DNA of 64,000 nt from Anodontia alba (Eukaryota; Mollusca; Bivalvia; Lucinida; Lucinidae), in assembly GCA_964016985.1 (NCBI GenBank), contig OZ024823.1, positions 65,120,514-65,184,513 on the forward strand, written 5' to 3'. Below, piece by piece: positions 46,786 to 57,610 of the stretch. The translations under genes were made by a program, and so were the position numbers. The first letter of the stretch is position 1; the number at the start of each line of letters is the position of its first letter. Below the pieces are notes generated by a model, which saw only the letters and a program-made list of their open reading frames with translations, did no database searches and had not been told where the DNA came from.

Positions 46786-47459
46786 CGAGGTGCAATCAAG
46801 AAGTTCTCGGCCCAATATACTGTGAATGAATAAAATGAAATGAGACCCCAATCAGCTGATAATTTTACCTTATTCAACATCTTTGGTAGGGAGAATAAAA
46901 ATTCAAAGCAATTGATTTCAGTAGGAATTTGCTGCAAACAGGGGAAGGGTATGTTAAACTGAAAAAATGGACAAAGTTAAGTTAGAGAGATCATAAAGTA
47001 CTTCTGTAAGAAGGGTATGTCCACGGAGGAAATTCATGACAACTTCATAAAAACTCTTGAGGATGAGTCTCCTTACAGCATGCTGAAGAAATGGGCTGCT
47101 GAATTTAGGCGAGAGAGGGAGAGCGTGGAGAATTATGAATGGCCTGGGCACCCTAAAGGGGCTACTACAGATGAAAATGTTAAGCTTGTGCACAGTCTGA
47201 TCATGTTTTACAGGAGAAGCCTGCGTGATAAAGCTAGACAAAAAGGCATAAGTTTTGGGCAGTTCAGTCTATCTTGACCGATATCTTAGGGATGTCCAAG
47301 GTCTCAGCTAGATGGGTCCCCAGAATGTTGACCAAAGTCTCTCTATGAAGATGACCCTGAGGAATTTATGTGTCGAATTGTGACCCAAGACAAGTCTTGG
47401 GTCCATTGATCCCCAGGCTAAAAAGCAGAGTATGCAATGGAGGCACCTTGGGTCACCCC

Positions 47460-48402
47460 AGGGAATAAGCTACAGGGTGACTTGGGCAAAGAAGTCGCCC
47501 TGTGAGGACTCACTTTGCGGACTTGGGTCTCCAAAAGTGAAAAAAAACTTCGCCCTGTAATTTTTGCCGGTGCCTTCCTGGTGAATAGTAACGGTAAAGC
47601 GACAAACAGGTGCCAATGTTCCTATAATCAAATGACCGTTACGCTGCTGGGCAGTGTCGAAATAAACAGCCGACTGCGCATCAGAAACATCAATTAAACA
47701 CCACATGAATAACTGTCGTGAATACCGGGACAATTTACCTGTCAGACTAACCTTGAGAGATTAACTGCTGTTTAGTCAAAATCAAAACGTCATATTACCT
47801 ATGCATCTATCGCTAAAAACGTATTGATAAAGTGTTCTGATAGGACACCTGTAAAGTTAATAATCAATAATTGAGTCTTCAGACACATCAGCTGAATGTT
47901 TATTTGACGACTCCATAATGGTCAATACTTTAGACAAATAATTTTTAAGGAAACACGTGCTTTTATATTCACTTAGGAAGGCAAAAATAGTTCAAATTTT
48001 ATATTAGGTGTATTTTTTGTGAATAAATAAAGTTACTGGCAAGTTATTTATCTTTTTTTATCATTTTTTTTTTTTATTAGATTTGCACGGAAATGTTGCC
48101 ATTATTAAATCTAAATAAATAAGTTTATTAAATAATATAGAATTAAGAAGACTGACTAATACCAACACTTATAAATGAAATTGTTTTTGGATTTTTTTTT
48201 TTTTTGGTGTGGGGGGTGGGGGTTTGTTTTTTTACTGTTTGGTCAGATATTGAAGTCGAGGAAAACAATTAACAATTCAGCCAAAGGTTTTATGAGCTTA
48301 TAGTATAGTCATGCTTCTGTCATCCATCCTCCATCCGAAACCACTTCTCCCTAGACTCAGCAAACTTCCCCCTATTTTGCCAGGAGGGAGAAGTCACTTC
48401 TT
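47460..48402. mobile_element. Unidentified 943-bp insertion in mariner 3
   Basis: It is bounded by an 8-bp direct repeat gtcacccc (47452-47459 and 48403-48410), and removing it rejoins mariner text (HLGS/PPPKKF). Near its left end is a strong hairpin ACAGGG-t-GACTT...AAGTC-g-CCCTGT (about 47472-47503). No long inverted ends match, and no transposase is visible. Eight-bp duplications occur with hAT-type elements, but the ends do not convincingly fit. Confidence 0.55.
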
Positions 48403-48541
48403 GTCACCCCCGCCTAAGAAATTTAAAAGAGTTTCTTCAGCAGAGAAGGTGATGGCCTCTATCTTTTGGAATAGTCAGGGCATTATCATCGTAAATTATC
48501 TTGAAGGTCGCACGATAAATGGTGCATATTATGTAGAAGAA

Positions 48542-48859
48542 TTGTTGTTTGTTTTATTCCGGCTTTATGTCGCTTTCAACAATCTTTCAGTCATATCACG
48601 ATGGTGTCTAGGTGTGGCAGGGAGGACAATGCTCACTTTTAGAGTGCTGCCTCACTGAAATATCACGTCCACCCAGTCACATTATACTGACACTAAAGCT
48701 GACCAGTTCTGATTCCTAGCTCTACTTTCTTAATGCTGAGCGCCAAGCAAAAGATCAGCTAGTACCATTTTTAAAGTCTTTGGTATGACTAGGCCGGGGA
48801 GCAAACCCATTACCTCCCAGTCACAAAGCGGATGCTCTACCAAGTGAGCCATGTGCCTG
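48542..48859 (-). mobile_element. SINE-C (tRNA-derived) in mariner 3
   Basis: On the minus strand from about 48853: tggctcacttggtagagcat gives an A box (GGCTCACTTGGTAGAGCA) and taatgggtttgctcccc a weak B box. The tail is agattgttgaaagcgacata, aagccggaataaaacaaaca. Flanking 15-bp target duplication tattatg(t/c)agaagaa at 48527-48541 and 48860-48874, one mismatch. The host transposase frame resumes directly after the second copy. Confidence 0.88.
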
Positions 48860-49278
48860 TATTATGCAGAAGAACTAAAGCACCTGCGTCAAGAGATTGT
48901 GAAGAAAAAAGAGGAAAGGTGACTGGATGTGTTCTGCTCTTGCAAGATAATGCACCAGCCTGCACCTCTGAAATTGCTATGGCTGCTGTGACTAAATGCA
49001 GCTTTGAGGTCCTTCCTCATCCCCCGTATTCTCCAGATTTAGCCCCTTCTGACCTATCTGTTTCCAAATTTGAAAAACTAACCTTCGTGGTGGGAATTTG
49101 GAAGCAATGAAGGCGTCATAGATGCTTTTGGACGGGGGGGGGGGGGGGGGGAGTGCTGGAACAGCAGTGGAGAAAGTGCATCGAGGCAAAAGGAGATTAT
49201 AATGAGAAATGATGGCACAATTTCTGCTCTAGGTCATTCCCAAAGTACAGGGGCAAAGAACTTTTTGATCATCCCTCG

Positions 49279-49804
49279 TAAGAAATCTACTTTCTTGGCA
49301 AGAAGTGTTTCAATTACACATTCTAGTATTACCAATGCAAAAACAAAAGAGACAGTCACTTAATATTTGAGGTAACAGTGCTTGAAAGTTTCACTGTTTT
49401 GCATATCATATAACACAGACAATCATGCTAAAATTCTTTATGACTTGTCAACTAGTTCAGGATTTAAACCTATTGCATAAAATATCACATATAGAAGATC
49501 AAACATGCATTTTCAAATGTAAAAATTATGACATCAAGTTAAATAGGAGGGATCAAGCAAACTTACATTACAGGATTATTAGATAACTGAACACACTGTC
49601 TAAACAAGAAAGATACCATATTTACCTAAAGTATTGGGACAGACTGGATTGACCCAGTTCAAGTTCAATACTGAATTTACCCTACAGGTCTGAGCAAACA
49701 GTGTTGACACAGATAATGTGACAAAAGGAATGTCCGAAAACAGTCTGCACTGTTTGCTACTGTATTTCAATACACCTCTTGATATGTGAGGTTTATGCGT
49801 ACAT
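49279..49804. other. No gene; one MITE-like palindrome
   Basis: 49617-49790 carries ATTTACCC-family motifs (accatatttacctaaagtat, tttaccctacaggtctgagc, aaacagtgttgacacagata). The remainder is unmatched AT-rich DNA. Confidence 0.45.
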
Positions 49805-51573
49805 AACTAGAGGCCCAATTGGGCCAGAAATCGCTCACCTGGATTAGGCTGATCATATGTTACACTGTGCCATGGTGGCCATCTTGGCTATCAGATCAGA
49901 TTGCCTTTAGCAATTCAGAATCTGATGTTGTTTGAAGAGTTTCAACATTGCCACCATGGCCACCATCTTGGATATTGGAACTGAATGATTCAGCAATTCT
50001 GAAGCTCCATGTCACCCCGATACCTCCCATCAAGTTTCTGCTCAGTCTGTTTGTTTGTTTGTGTTGAGTTTTACGGCCCAGTCAACCCAATGGGATCGTG
50101 TGGAGTGCGGTCAGTTTACCTAACCACATGTTTACTGCGCAGGCTTAGTCCTCTAAGCGGTTAACCAGTATTGTGCACATTCTTTCGCCAGAAACTGACA
50201 ACTGCCCTTTTTGAATCAGCAGAAGGGAGAGAATGACAGTAGAAAATATTTCATGATCAATCTCCACAAAAGAATGTTGCTGACCTCTGCGGGGTTTGAA
50301 CCCGCGACCTCCTGGTCTCCAGTGGGACGGCGCATCCAACTGAGCCACCGAGGCCGGCTCTGCTCAGTCTGACTTACTGTTTGGGAGGAGATGTGGTTTG
50401 AAGAATTTCAAGATGGCAGCCATATTGGACATTGGAACAGAAAGATTTAAGCAGTTCTAAATTACCATAACACCCCAATGCCTCCCATCATGTTTAAGCT
50501 CGATCAGACTTACTGTTTGGTAGCAGATGTGATTTGAAGATTTTCAAGATGGCCATAGTGGCCATCTTGGATATCAGAACAGAACTATTTTAGCAATTCT
50601 AAATCTTCATGCTGCCCCGATGCCTTCCGCCAAGTTTCCGCTCCATCCGACTTACTGTTTAGGAGCAGATAACAATTGAAGACTTTCAAGATGGCCCGAG
50701 GAGATGTTGTTTGAAGATTTTCAAAATGGCTGACACGGCAGCCATCTTGGACATCGGAACAGATGATTTTAGCAATTCTAAATCTCCATGTGGCCCCAAT
50801 GCCTCCCACCAAGTTTGGGCTCAATCTGACTTAGGGTTCGAGAGCAGATGTGGTTTCAAGATTTTCACGATGGCCGCCTGGACGGCCATCGGCTGGGCCG
50901 CCATCAGCCATCCTGGATAGCCAAACTGAATGATTTAAGCAATTCTGAATCTCTATGTCGCTCGAATCTTACTATCAAGTTTCAGTTCAATCCAACTTAA
51001 GGTTTGGGAGGAGATGTTGTTTGAAGAATTTCTGAATCTCACTGTGATGCTTCCCATCAAGTTTTGGCTGAATCCAACTTATTGTTTTGGAGGTGATGTC
51101 GTTTAAAGAATTTCAAGATGGCCGCCATGGCGGCCATCTTGGATATCAGAACCAAACTATTTTAGCAATTCTGAATCTCTACGTCACATCGATGCCTTCA
51201 TCAAGTTTCGGCTCAATCTGACATGGTTAGGAGGAGATGTCATTTGAAGAATTTCAGCCGTGGTGGCCATCTTAGATACAATTTTAGCAATTCTGAATCT
51301 CTGTGTCATGTGATGTCTCCCATCAAGTTTCAGCTCAATCCAACTTATGGTTTGGGAGGAGATGTCGTTTGAAGAATTTCAAGATGGCCGGCCATCTTGG
51401 ATATCGGAACCGAACGATTTTAGCAATTCTGAATCTCTATGTCGCTCCGATGCCTTCCATCAAGTTTCGGCTCAATCTGACCTCTGGTTTAGGAGGAGAT
51501 GTTGTTTGAAAAATTTCAAGATGGCCCCTGATGGAACTGAACCATTTTAGCAATTCTGAATCTCCATTGCCAC
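49805..51573 (+). mobile_element. HINE-like element, family H core, 3' end lost
   Basis: Head actagaggcccaattgggcc (perfect palindrome GGCCCAATTGGGCC, 49812-49825) with aatcgctcacctgg. Core units of about 150-160 bp: aagatggc...ggccatcttggatatcg, gattttagcaattctgaatc, catcaagtttcggctcaatc, ggaggagatgtcgtttgaag. The box at 51114-51141 is a perfect 28-bp palindrome. It carries SINE-A copy 3. No terminal hairpin; it stops at 51573 where another repeat begins. Confidence 0.72.
50050..50358 (-). mobile_element. SINE-A copy 3 (tRNA-derived) with exact target duplication
   Basis: On the minus strand: agccggcctcggtggctcag, ttggatgcg (A box) and a cgcgggttcaaacccc B box; then gagattgatcatgaaatatt and the tail gggccgtaaaactcaacaca with (CAAA)n. 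The perfect 13-bp duplication tctgctcagtctg lies at 50037-50049 and 50359-50371 in the host family H unit. Confidence 0.92.
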
Positions 51574-51874
51574 CTTACACAAAAGAAGTAAATTTGCAAA
51601 CTCTTATCATGATTTACCGCAAAAACTTTTGTCATAACTACCTATGCACAAAAAGTTTTATTCTAGTCATACGTTTTCAAAAAATCAAATATTTTCCCAC
51701 AGCAAACTTGAATGCAAATTATGCAGAAATCAGTAGGATAGGTAACTTGGAGGCAGATTTTCAACAAGTTTCGCTTGTTCAATTTTTCTGAAATTTTCAC
51801 AATGTTGTTGTGAAATATCAATTATTCAAATTCAGCACAGAAAAGTAAAAAATATTTTCTTAGACAAAACTTCC

Positions 51875-53585
51875 AAACAAGAGGCCCATGGGCAACAATG
51901 CTCACCTTAGTTAACTGCTGTAAGTTAATCAGGTCATTTACTCATCATTCCCTATCAGCCTGCCAAGTTTCAAGGCAATGGCTTAAACAGTTTTTGAGAT
52001 ATCTTGCTTACAAGGTTAAAATGCTGAAATTTTCAAAGGGCCATAAGTCAAAACAAGATGGCAGCCATCTTGGATTTCCAATCAGAATGATTTTAGCTAC
52101 TTTTGATCTACAAGTCACCTAGATACTTCCAATGAAATTTTAGTCAATTGCCCTTTTGGTTCAGGAGAAAAAGTTCAAAACAGATTTTCAACATGGCTGC
52201 TAGAGCGACCATCTTGGATTTCCGATCAGAATGACTTCAGCTATTTTTTATCTACAAGTCATCCCGATTTTTCCTATGATATTTCGAGTCTATGGGCCTT
52301 TCTATTCAGAAGAAGAAGTTCAAAATAAATTTTCAAGATGGCAATTTTGGTGGCCATCTTGTATTTCCAATCGGAAACAGTTTAGCTATCTTTGATGTAC
52401 AAGTCACCTCAGCGACTCTTACCAAGTTTTAGGTCAATTGGCCTTTCGGTTCAAGAGAAGAAGCGAAAAATAGATTTTCAAGATGGCTGCTATAGCAGCC
52501 ATCTTGGATTTCCGATCGGAATGGTTTTAGCTATTTTTCATCTGCAAGTTACCCTGATGCTTCCTACCAAGTTTCAAGTCAATTGGCCTTTCGGTTCAGG
52601 AGTAGAAGGAAAAAAAGCTCCGCCAAGCGGGGCATTATACTCTCGTGGCAAGTAATAAGATGTAGCACACAAACTGGCTCCTGTATAATTCAGTGCTCCA
52701 GATATAAACTGTAAGTGGAATTACAAAAAAAAAAAAAAAAAAAAAAATTTAAAATTTCACTAGGGCATAGCTCTGCTGATATTTGGTGAATTGTAACCTA
52801 AGGGTCCAAGCTGGCCCAGAAATTCAGGGAGAAGTGACTTCTTGATCGGATGTAAACTGTAGGAGGAGTTAGCCGGAAACGAAAAAGTTTACGGACGGAC
52901 GGACGCCATACCCCGTAACATAATACGTCCCGTTTTTTCAAACCGGCGTATAAAAATAGATTTTCAAGATTTCCAATCCTAACTATTTTAGCTATTTTTG
53001 ATCTACAAGTCACCCCAATACTTCCTACCAAATTTGAAGTCAATTGGCCTTTCGGCTCAGGAGAAAAAGCGAAAAATAGATTTTCAAGATGGCCACCATG
53101 GCAGCCACCTTGGATTTCTGATTGAAATGATTTTTGCTATTTTTGATCTACAAGTCACCCCTATGCTTCCTACCAAGTTTCGAATCAACTGGCCTTATGG
53201 TTCAGGAGAAGAAGCGAAAAATAGACTTTCAAACTTCTGATCGGAACGATTTTAGCTATTTTTGATCTACAAGTCACCCCGATGCTTCATACCAAGTTTC
53301 AAGTGAATTGGCCTTTCGGTTCAGAAGAAGAAGCGAAAAATAGATTTTGAAGATGGCGGCCATCTTGGATTTCCAACTGGAACAATTTTAGCTGTTTTTG
53401 ATCTACAAGTCACCCCCATGCTTCCTACCAAGTTTTGAGTCAATTGGCCCAGGGGTGTAGGAGAAGTAGGCTTTTAAGTAATTGTTGATGCCGCACAAAG
53501 GACGACACACGATAGACGACACACAATGGATATTGACTGACTACAATAGCTCATCCTGAGCACAAGTGCTCAGGTGAGCTAAAAA
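51875..53585 (+). mobile_element. HINE-like element, family A core (with nested hairpin element)
   Basis: Head aaacaagaggcccatgggca with atgctcacc. A leader (tgccaagtttcaaggcaatg ...) unlike that at 61483 is followed by family A units. A 340-bp element is nested at 52613-52952. The tail has gccgcacaaaggacgacaca, ctacaatagctcatcctgag and a perfect hairpin CTGAGCAC-aa-GTGCTCAG (53556-53573) with gtgagctaaaaa. Confidence 0.8.
52613..52952 (+). mobile_element. Small hairpin-ended element nested in family A
   Basis: Head agctccgccaagcggggcat, with a GCTCCGC-caa-GCGGGGC hairpin. It contains an A22 run (52724-52746), a cggacggacggacgcc run, and the end hairpin TACGTCCCGTTT-tttc-AAACCGGCGTA before taaaaa. 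The host unit reads gaaggaaaaaa / aaaaatagattttcaag on either side, so the insertion point is exact within the A run. Confidence 0.7.
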
Positions 53586-53837
53586 TCACATTACTATAGA
53601 AATTGCATAGGTCAGACCAACTTTTGGCTGTAAATTTAATTTTAGGGTACATATTTGGAACCAACACAGAAACAGAAAAGACAAATGGTTTCTGATGAGA
53701 TATAGTCAATCAGAACAAAACATTTTCATTTAAAATAAAATGCCAAGCAAAAAAGTGTCTCTCTGAGTAATGTCAAAAGGACAGTAGTATATTTGGATCT
53801 CTTTGACTGTTTGGTATTAAAGACAGGATATCCAGAT

Positions 53838-53954
53838 AAATATTTTTTTATTTCTTCATGAAAACATTCACTGTGGGTACTCATCTGAAGAGCTTACATG
53901 AAATGCTGCCTAATGGATACCCACAAGGTACATTTTTGTGGAGAAATAATACCA
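53838..53954. mobile_element. MITE-like inverted repeat
   Basis: tatttcttcatgaaaacatt...tgtgggtactcat and atggatacccaca...catttttgtggagaaata are imperfect inverted arms of about 36 bp. Related single arms occur near 43855, 45483 and 46230. Confidence 0.5.
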
Positions 53955-54173
53955 TTTCTTTTTTTACTTGAAAAAAGTAGAAGAGGAAAGAAGTGCATCT
54001 GAATATATATCAACCTAGAGTGCCTACTGTTTGCTCACAGCTGTTGTACAGTCAATTTTCCAACTACTGCTATTTCAGCATGTCACCAAGACTCATCTCG
54101 AAATATTTCTCATGACACAGCATTAATACAGCTAACACAGCAAGCTGCTACATTGCCTGATGAATTACTAGTA

Positions 54174-55421
54174 CAGTGGAACCTCCACTAACGGTCACCT
54201 CCGATGAGTGGTCACCTCCCATTAACGGCCATTTTCATTCCCCCCGAGGTGTTTTCCTATATATTTTACCTCTGATAAACGGTCACCTCCCTCCTCCGGT
54301 CAGCGGCCATAATAATTTATGATTTTTGGGCCAAAATCCCTCCGTTAAACGGTCAAATTGACAGCGAGTCGGTAAACCGGCGGCACAGAAATCGAAAGTA
54401 GGAATACAAAAATTCATGGAAATCGCATTCCGCATCAAAAAAAAAAAAAAAAAAGAGAGAAATACATTTTTAATTATCGACAAGAAATACGATAATAAGT
54501 TAATTATTTTGATGTGTACCTTTAAAAAAGAAAAAAAATGTAATAGAAAAATAATTCGTTTGTTGCACAGTTTTAATTTCTTTTTTTCAAGCACCACGCG
54601 ACATTGACGTTCAAAGGTCAGCGCGTGACCAACCGGAACCGCATGGCTTGTGTTTATCGAACAATTTATGAAGACCGACTAATTGATTAAAGGACTATTG
54701 ACCGTTGATGTTTACGCCTATATTGATGATTGACCGTTGATGTTTACGCCTACAGGTAATTGCGACGGTCAAATCGCTGAATGCGAATTGCTCAAAATGA
54801 TTATTAACACGTGTTTCCGGTAAATAAACAACTCTACTTTCAGTTTCACTAATCCTTTTCGGTTGACTCTCTCGTAAACATGTCTTCAAAAACCCCTAAA
54901 GTGCTGACTCTAGATGAACGTATAAAAGAAATTAAGCTCAGAAGCTCCAGAATAGTCACGGAAGAGTTTAGTGTGGGCCCTACATAATTCCAAGAAACGC
55001 TGAAATATTACAAACAGTGAAGACCCAGATCAGACGCTGCGTTCTGTGGAGTCCGATCTGGATCTACACTGTTTGCAATGACATATCTATCCCAATACTT
55101 AGTGTTATTATGGTATAGTAATTAGCATTGCTGCTGAATACTTCTTGAGCAAACTGATTTTATCCTAAAAATTGATCAGAATAAACAATATATAATTGTT
55201 ATTTTGGGCAGTTAGGCATGTTACAGACAATAAATAAATATAGATACCGTTATGCTAAAAGAAGTATCATAATCATAGTGTGAATTTCACTAACAGCCCA
55301 CCATTTCGGTTATATTGTCGCAACATTGCTGGTGAATGAGTACCTCCGCTAAGCAGCCACCTCCCTTAAGCAGCCAAAATTGGCCATTCCCCTGGGTGGC
55401 TGCTTAACAGAGGTTCCACTG
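54174..55421 (+). mobile_element. pogo/Tigger-like DNA transposon remnant (1248 bp)
   Basis: Ends cagtggaacctcc and gaggttccactg are inverted repeats, flanked by TA (54172-54173 and 55422-55423). Sub-terminal ggtcacctcc motifs repeat at the left and agccacctccc at the right. It encloses a CENP-B-type N-terminal fragment (54880) and an ATTTACCC-family MITE fragment near 55010-55130. TA duplication and CAG-starting ends fit pogo-like elements. Confidence 0.82.
54880..54987 (+). pseudogene. pogo-type transposase N-terminus (35 codons)
   Basis: MSSKTPKVLTLDERIKEIKL then RSSRIVTEEFSVGPT and a stop; the same frame continues FQETLKYYKQ. The pattern L...ERI..IKL........EF.VG.TQ..ETLK is the CENP-B/pogo N-terminal helix-turn-helix, which binds transposon ends. 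The rest of the transposase, including the DDE domain, is missing. Confidence 0.72.
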
Positions 55422-55423
55422 TA

Positions 55424-56740
55424 CATTCAAAATGAAAAGAGTTCTACTGCAAATAAAGAAGGACATAATCAGCCTGCATGTGCATGTAATGTAGTCAAGT
55501 AAGTTTTTAACCAGTGCTAAATTTAAATATTAGCAGACACATCTTAAAATATTTTTCTTATTTTTGTTTTTTTTTGAGAAAATGGAACTTGACTCTTCAA
55601 ATTTTATTTGAAATGTCAAATCCTTTTTATTTCAAATTTGTCATCTGCTTATTCCACAAGTGTCCTTCGGTCTATAATATCAACAGTTCTGTAATAAGAG
55701 TGGCCATAATCAGCATAACTCCCAGTATGTGAACTCATGGACTAATCTCCGACTATGCTATTCATTCCGTACATGTTTAGCTTGACCCTATTATTGACCT
55801 AAAAGAATTGAAAGCTTGTAGAATTCGATGTTGAAAAAAAATCTACATTTTTTCCTATTTCTATACAAATGAATGTATTTGTATTACCATGGTTACTTTG
55901 TGGAACTTTGTGTATGGCTATACAATATACCAGAAGAAAAATTGCTGAGGATTTCAATGTAAATGTATAGGCATGAATCCAAGAATCAGCTGAATGTCAT
56001 ATGAAAACTAACTTCTCATGTCTGTCAGTATCAAGTTTATCAAAACTCTTTTTTTTTCTGAACTTCTTCCCTTTCTCTGCAGTCCAGTTGCAGCAAAATA
56101 AGTGTAGGTGAACATGTATGGAGGCACCTATAGTTAACAATACAATATAATATACCCGTTATTTCAGGTATCACACACATTCTGATTATAATCAATGAAA
56201 CAATGCTATAATCACTAATAGACACACAGACAATTCTACAGCCACACCTTGGCTATATGAGAAACCCTGTTCCACCTTATATTTCAAGTCAGCCAAAAAT
56301 GCTATTATGTGAGTTCTCTTTAATTTCAAAGCAAACTAAGTAATAAACATTTATGGATCTTCCTATTCACTCTCATACAGGGCTAGGCATATTATGTTGG
56401 ACCAAATTTTATCTGGGAATTTGCATAGAATATTGAAAATACTTTTCTGACATTTACACAACATATGTTTTTAAACAAGTTGTTTTGTTCTTGCTGTTTT
56501 TAATCCAGTAATCCATTTTTCACCTATGAACAAACTTGCTATGATTCAATTTGCACCATCTGTGAATTCGCACACAAATGAACATGTTTTCCAAAACAAA
56601 AAAACCTATGAAGGTTTAAAGTTAGCGGCCAGTGTGGCATACAACAAACATGAATAATCTATGTAAATTGCACCAAGAGAAAAAGTGGATACACCTTCAA
56701 AGGAAATAAGTTCAAGTAACTCTAACATGGATATAGAGGA
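55424..56740. other. No gene seen
   Basis: AT-rich DNA; short frames only, none recognisable, no repeats matched. Confidence 0.5.
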
Positions 56741-56895
56741 TATTTACTCTTTTGATGTGAATACTATAAATATTGTCATCGAGTGTAATGAAAACATCAG
56801 TATTTTCACGAATGCGAAGCATGAGTGAAAATTTGAATGTTTTCATTACACGAGATGAAAATTGTTATGGTATCCACTGAAAAAGAGTAAATTTT
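56741..56895. repeat. Long foldback (about 75-bp arms)
   Basis: The left arm (ggatatttactcttttgatg ... catcgagtgtaatgaaaaca) and right arm (tgttttcattacacgagatg ... gaaaaagagtaaattt) are imperfect reverse complements around a centre near 56818. Probably a non-autonomous foldback element. Confidence 0.7.
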
Positions 56896-57210
56896 CTTTT
56901 TATTTTATTGTTTACACACCAATGCGCGTTTCTGACGTCATAATTAACGTCACCAAAAAATATGAACGTCATGGCGTCGATGTTCAGTGCTTAACCTGTA
57001 AAACGCTGGAGAGACAAAAACAAAAAGTTTCGGCAAATCAAAATAAACTTGATACCAAAATGTTCCGTACATTCTAACTAAGAAAATGCATACCAACACT
57101 CGACAGTTTAGTTCAGAAACAAAAAAGTTAGAGGTGGTCAAAAATCTGAAGTGGAGGTCACATCCACTTCAGAAACAATGAAGAAAACCGAAGTCGTCCA
57201 AAGCGAGCAG

Positions 57211-57291
57211 TGAAAATATAAATCGTATCAGTCACTAGTAAAATGATACAATATCAATTCACTAGTGGTTGATACCGCTTTTATTTTCACC
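57211..57291. repeat. 81-bp palindrome
   Basis: GTGAAAATATAAATCGTATC...CACTAGT pairs with CACTAGT...GATACCGCTTTTATTTTCAC. The centre tgatacaatatca is itself palindromic. Together with 56741-56895 it may bound or belong to one larger element. Confidence 0.75.
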
Positions 57292-57610
57292 AGATATACA
57301 CTGATTTCACCGTTAATAAAACATAATTTATCTCCCTTCTAACTGTGGGCTATTATAATCCTTCTGGGAGAAAATTCTTTATTACGACTTTTCTGCAGAA
57401 GTTGTCTTCCTTTGAAAAAAATGGTGGCAAGATCACCAGATGTATCCGTTCTAAGACTGACACAAGTTTCTACAGTATCCAATCACCTTGTAAAGGGAAT
57501 AGAATAGCCCCTAATCAAACTGCAAGTGAACCTGGGCCTTCTCTGCTTGCAGAAACACTCTTTGCATCACACAACTCACAATTCTGTATGCAACAAGCTA
57601 TGACCAATTA

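Larger units (their letters stand above)
46967..49212 (+). pseudogene. mariner-type transposase, multiply broken
   Basis: Segments in order: start MDKVKL (46967), CKKGMSTEEIHDNFIKTLED with SPYSMLKKWAAEFRRE (first HTH), MSKVSARWVPRML (WVP linker, 47290-47330), EEFMCRIVTQDKSWVH (first acidic site, 47350-47409), PPPKKFKRVSSAEKVMASIF (48411-48470), YYAEELKHLRQEIVKKK (48860 on), LLLQDNAPACT (second Asp) and SPDLAPSD (third Asp, 34 residues later), ending RKCIEAKGDYNEK at 49212. Frameshifts, stops, an unknown insert, a SINE and a poly-G run break the frame. It differs from mariners 1 and 2, so three lineages are present. Confidence 0.88.
46786..49278 (+). mobile_element. mariner DNA transposon 3, split by two insertions
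   Basis: The left end begins cgaggtgcaatcaagaagtt; the reverse complement of the right begins cgagggatgatcaaaaagtt. TA lies at 46784-46785 and 49279-49280. Subtracting the 943-bp unknown insert and SINE-C with its duplication leaves about 1.2 kb, the normal size. A G18 run (49134-49151) lies within the coding part. Confidence 0.9.
51574..53790. repeat. Copy of the 24.8-kb MITE interior, split by a HINE
   Basis: 51574-51874 and 53586-53790 together parallel 24821-25330 in order and orientation (ttgcaaattatgcagaaatc, caatttttctgaaattttca, aaaatattttcttagacaaa // actatagaaattgcataggt, aaacagaaaagacaaatggt). The break coincides with the HINE at 51875-53585. Confidence 0.8.

Noticed and set aside
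47460..48402. hAT element assignment for the insert in mariner 3
   Set aside because: The 8-bp duplication fits, but the ends do not form convincing inverted repeats.
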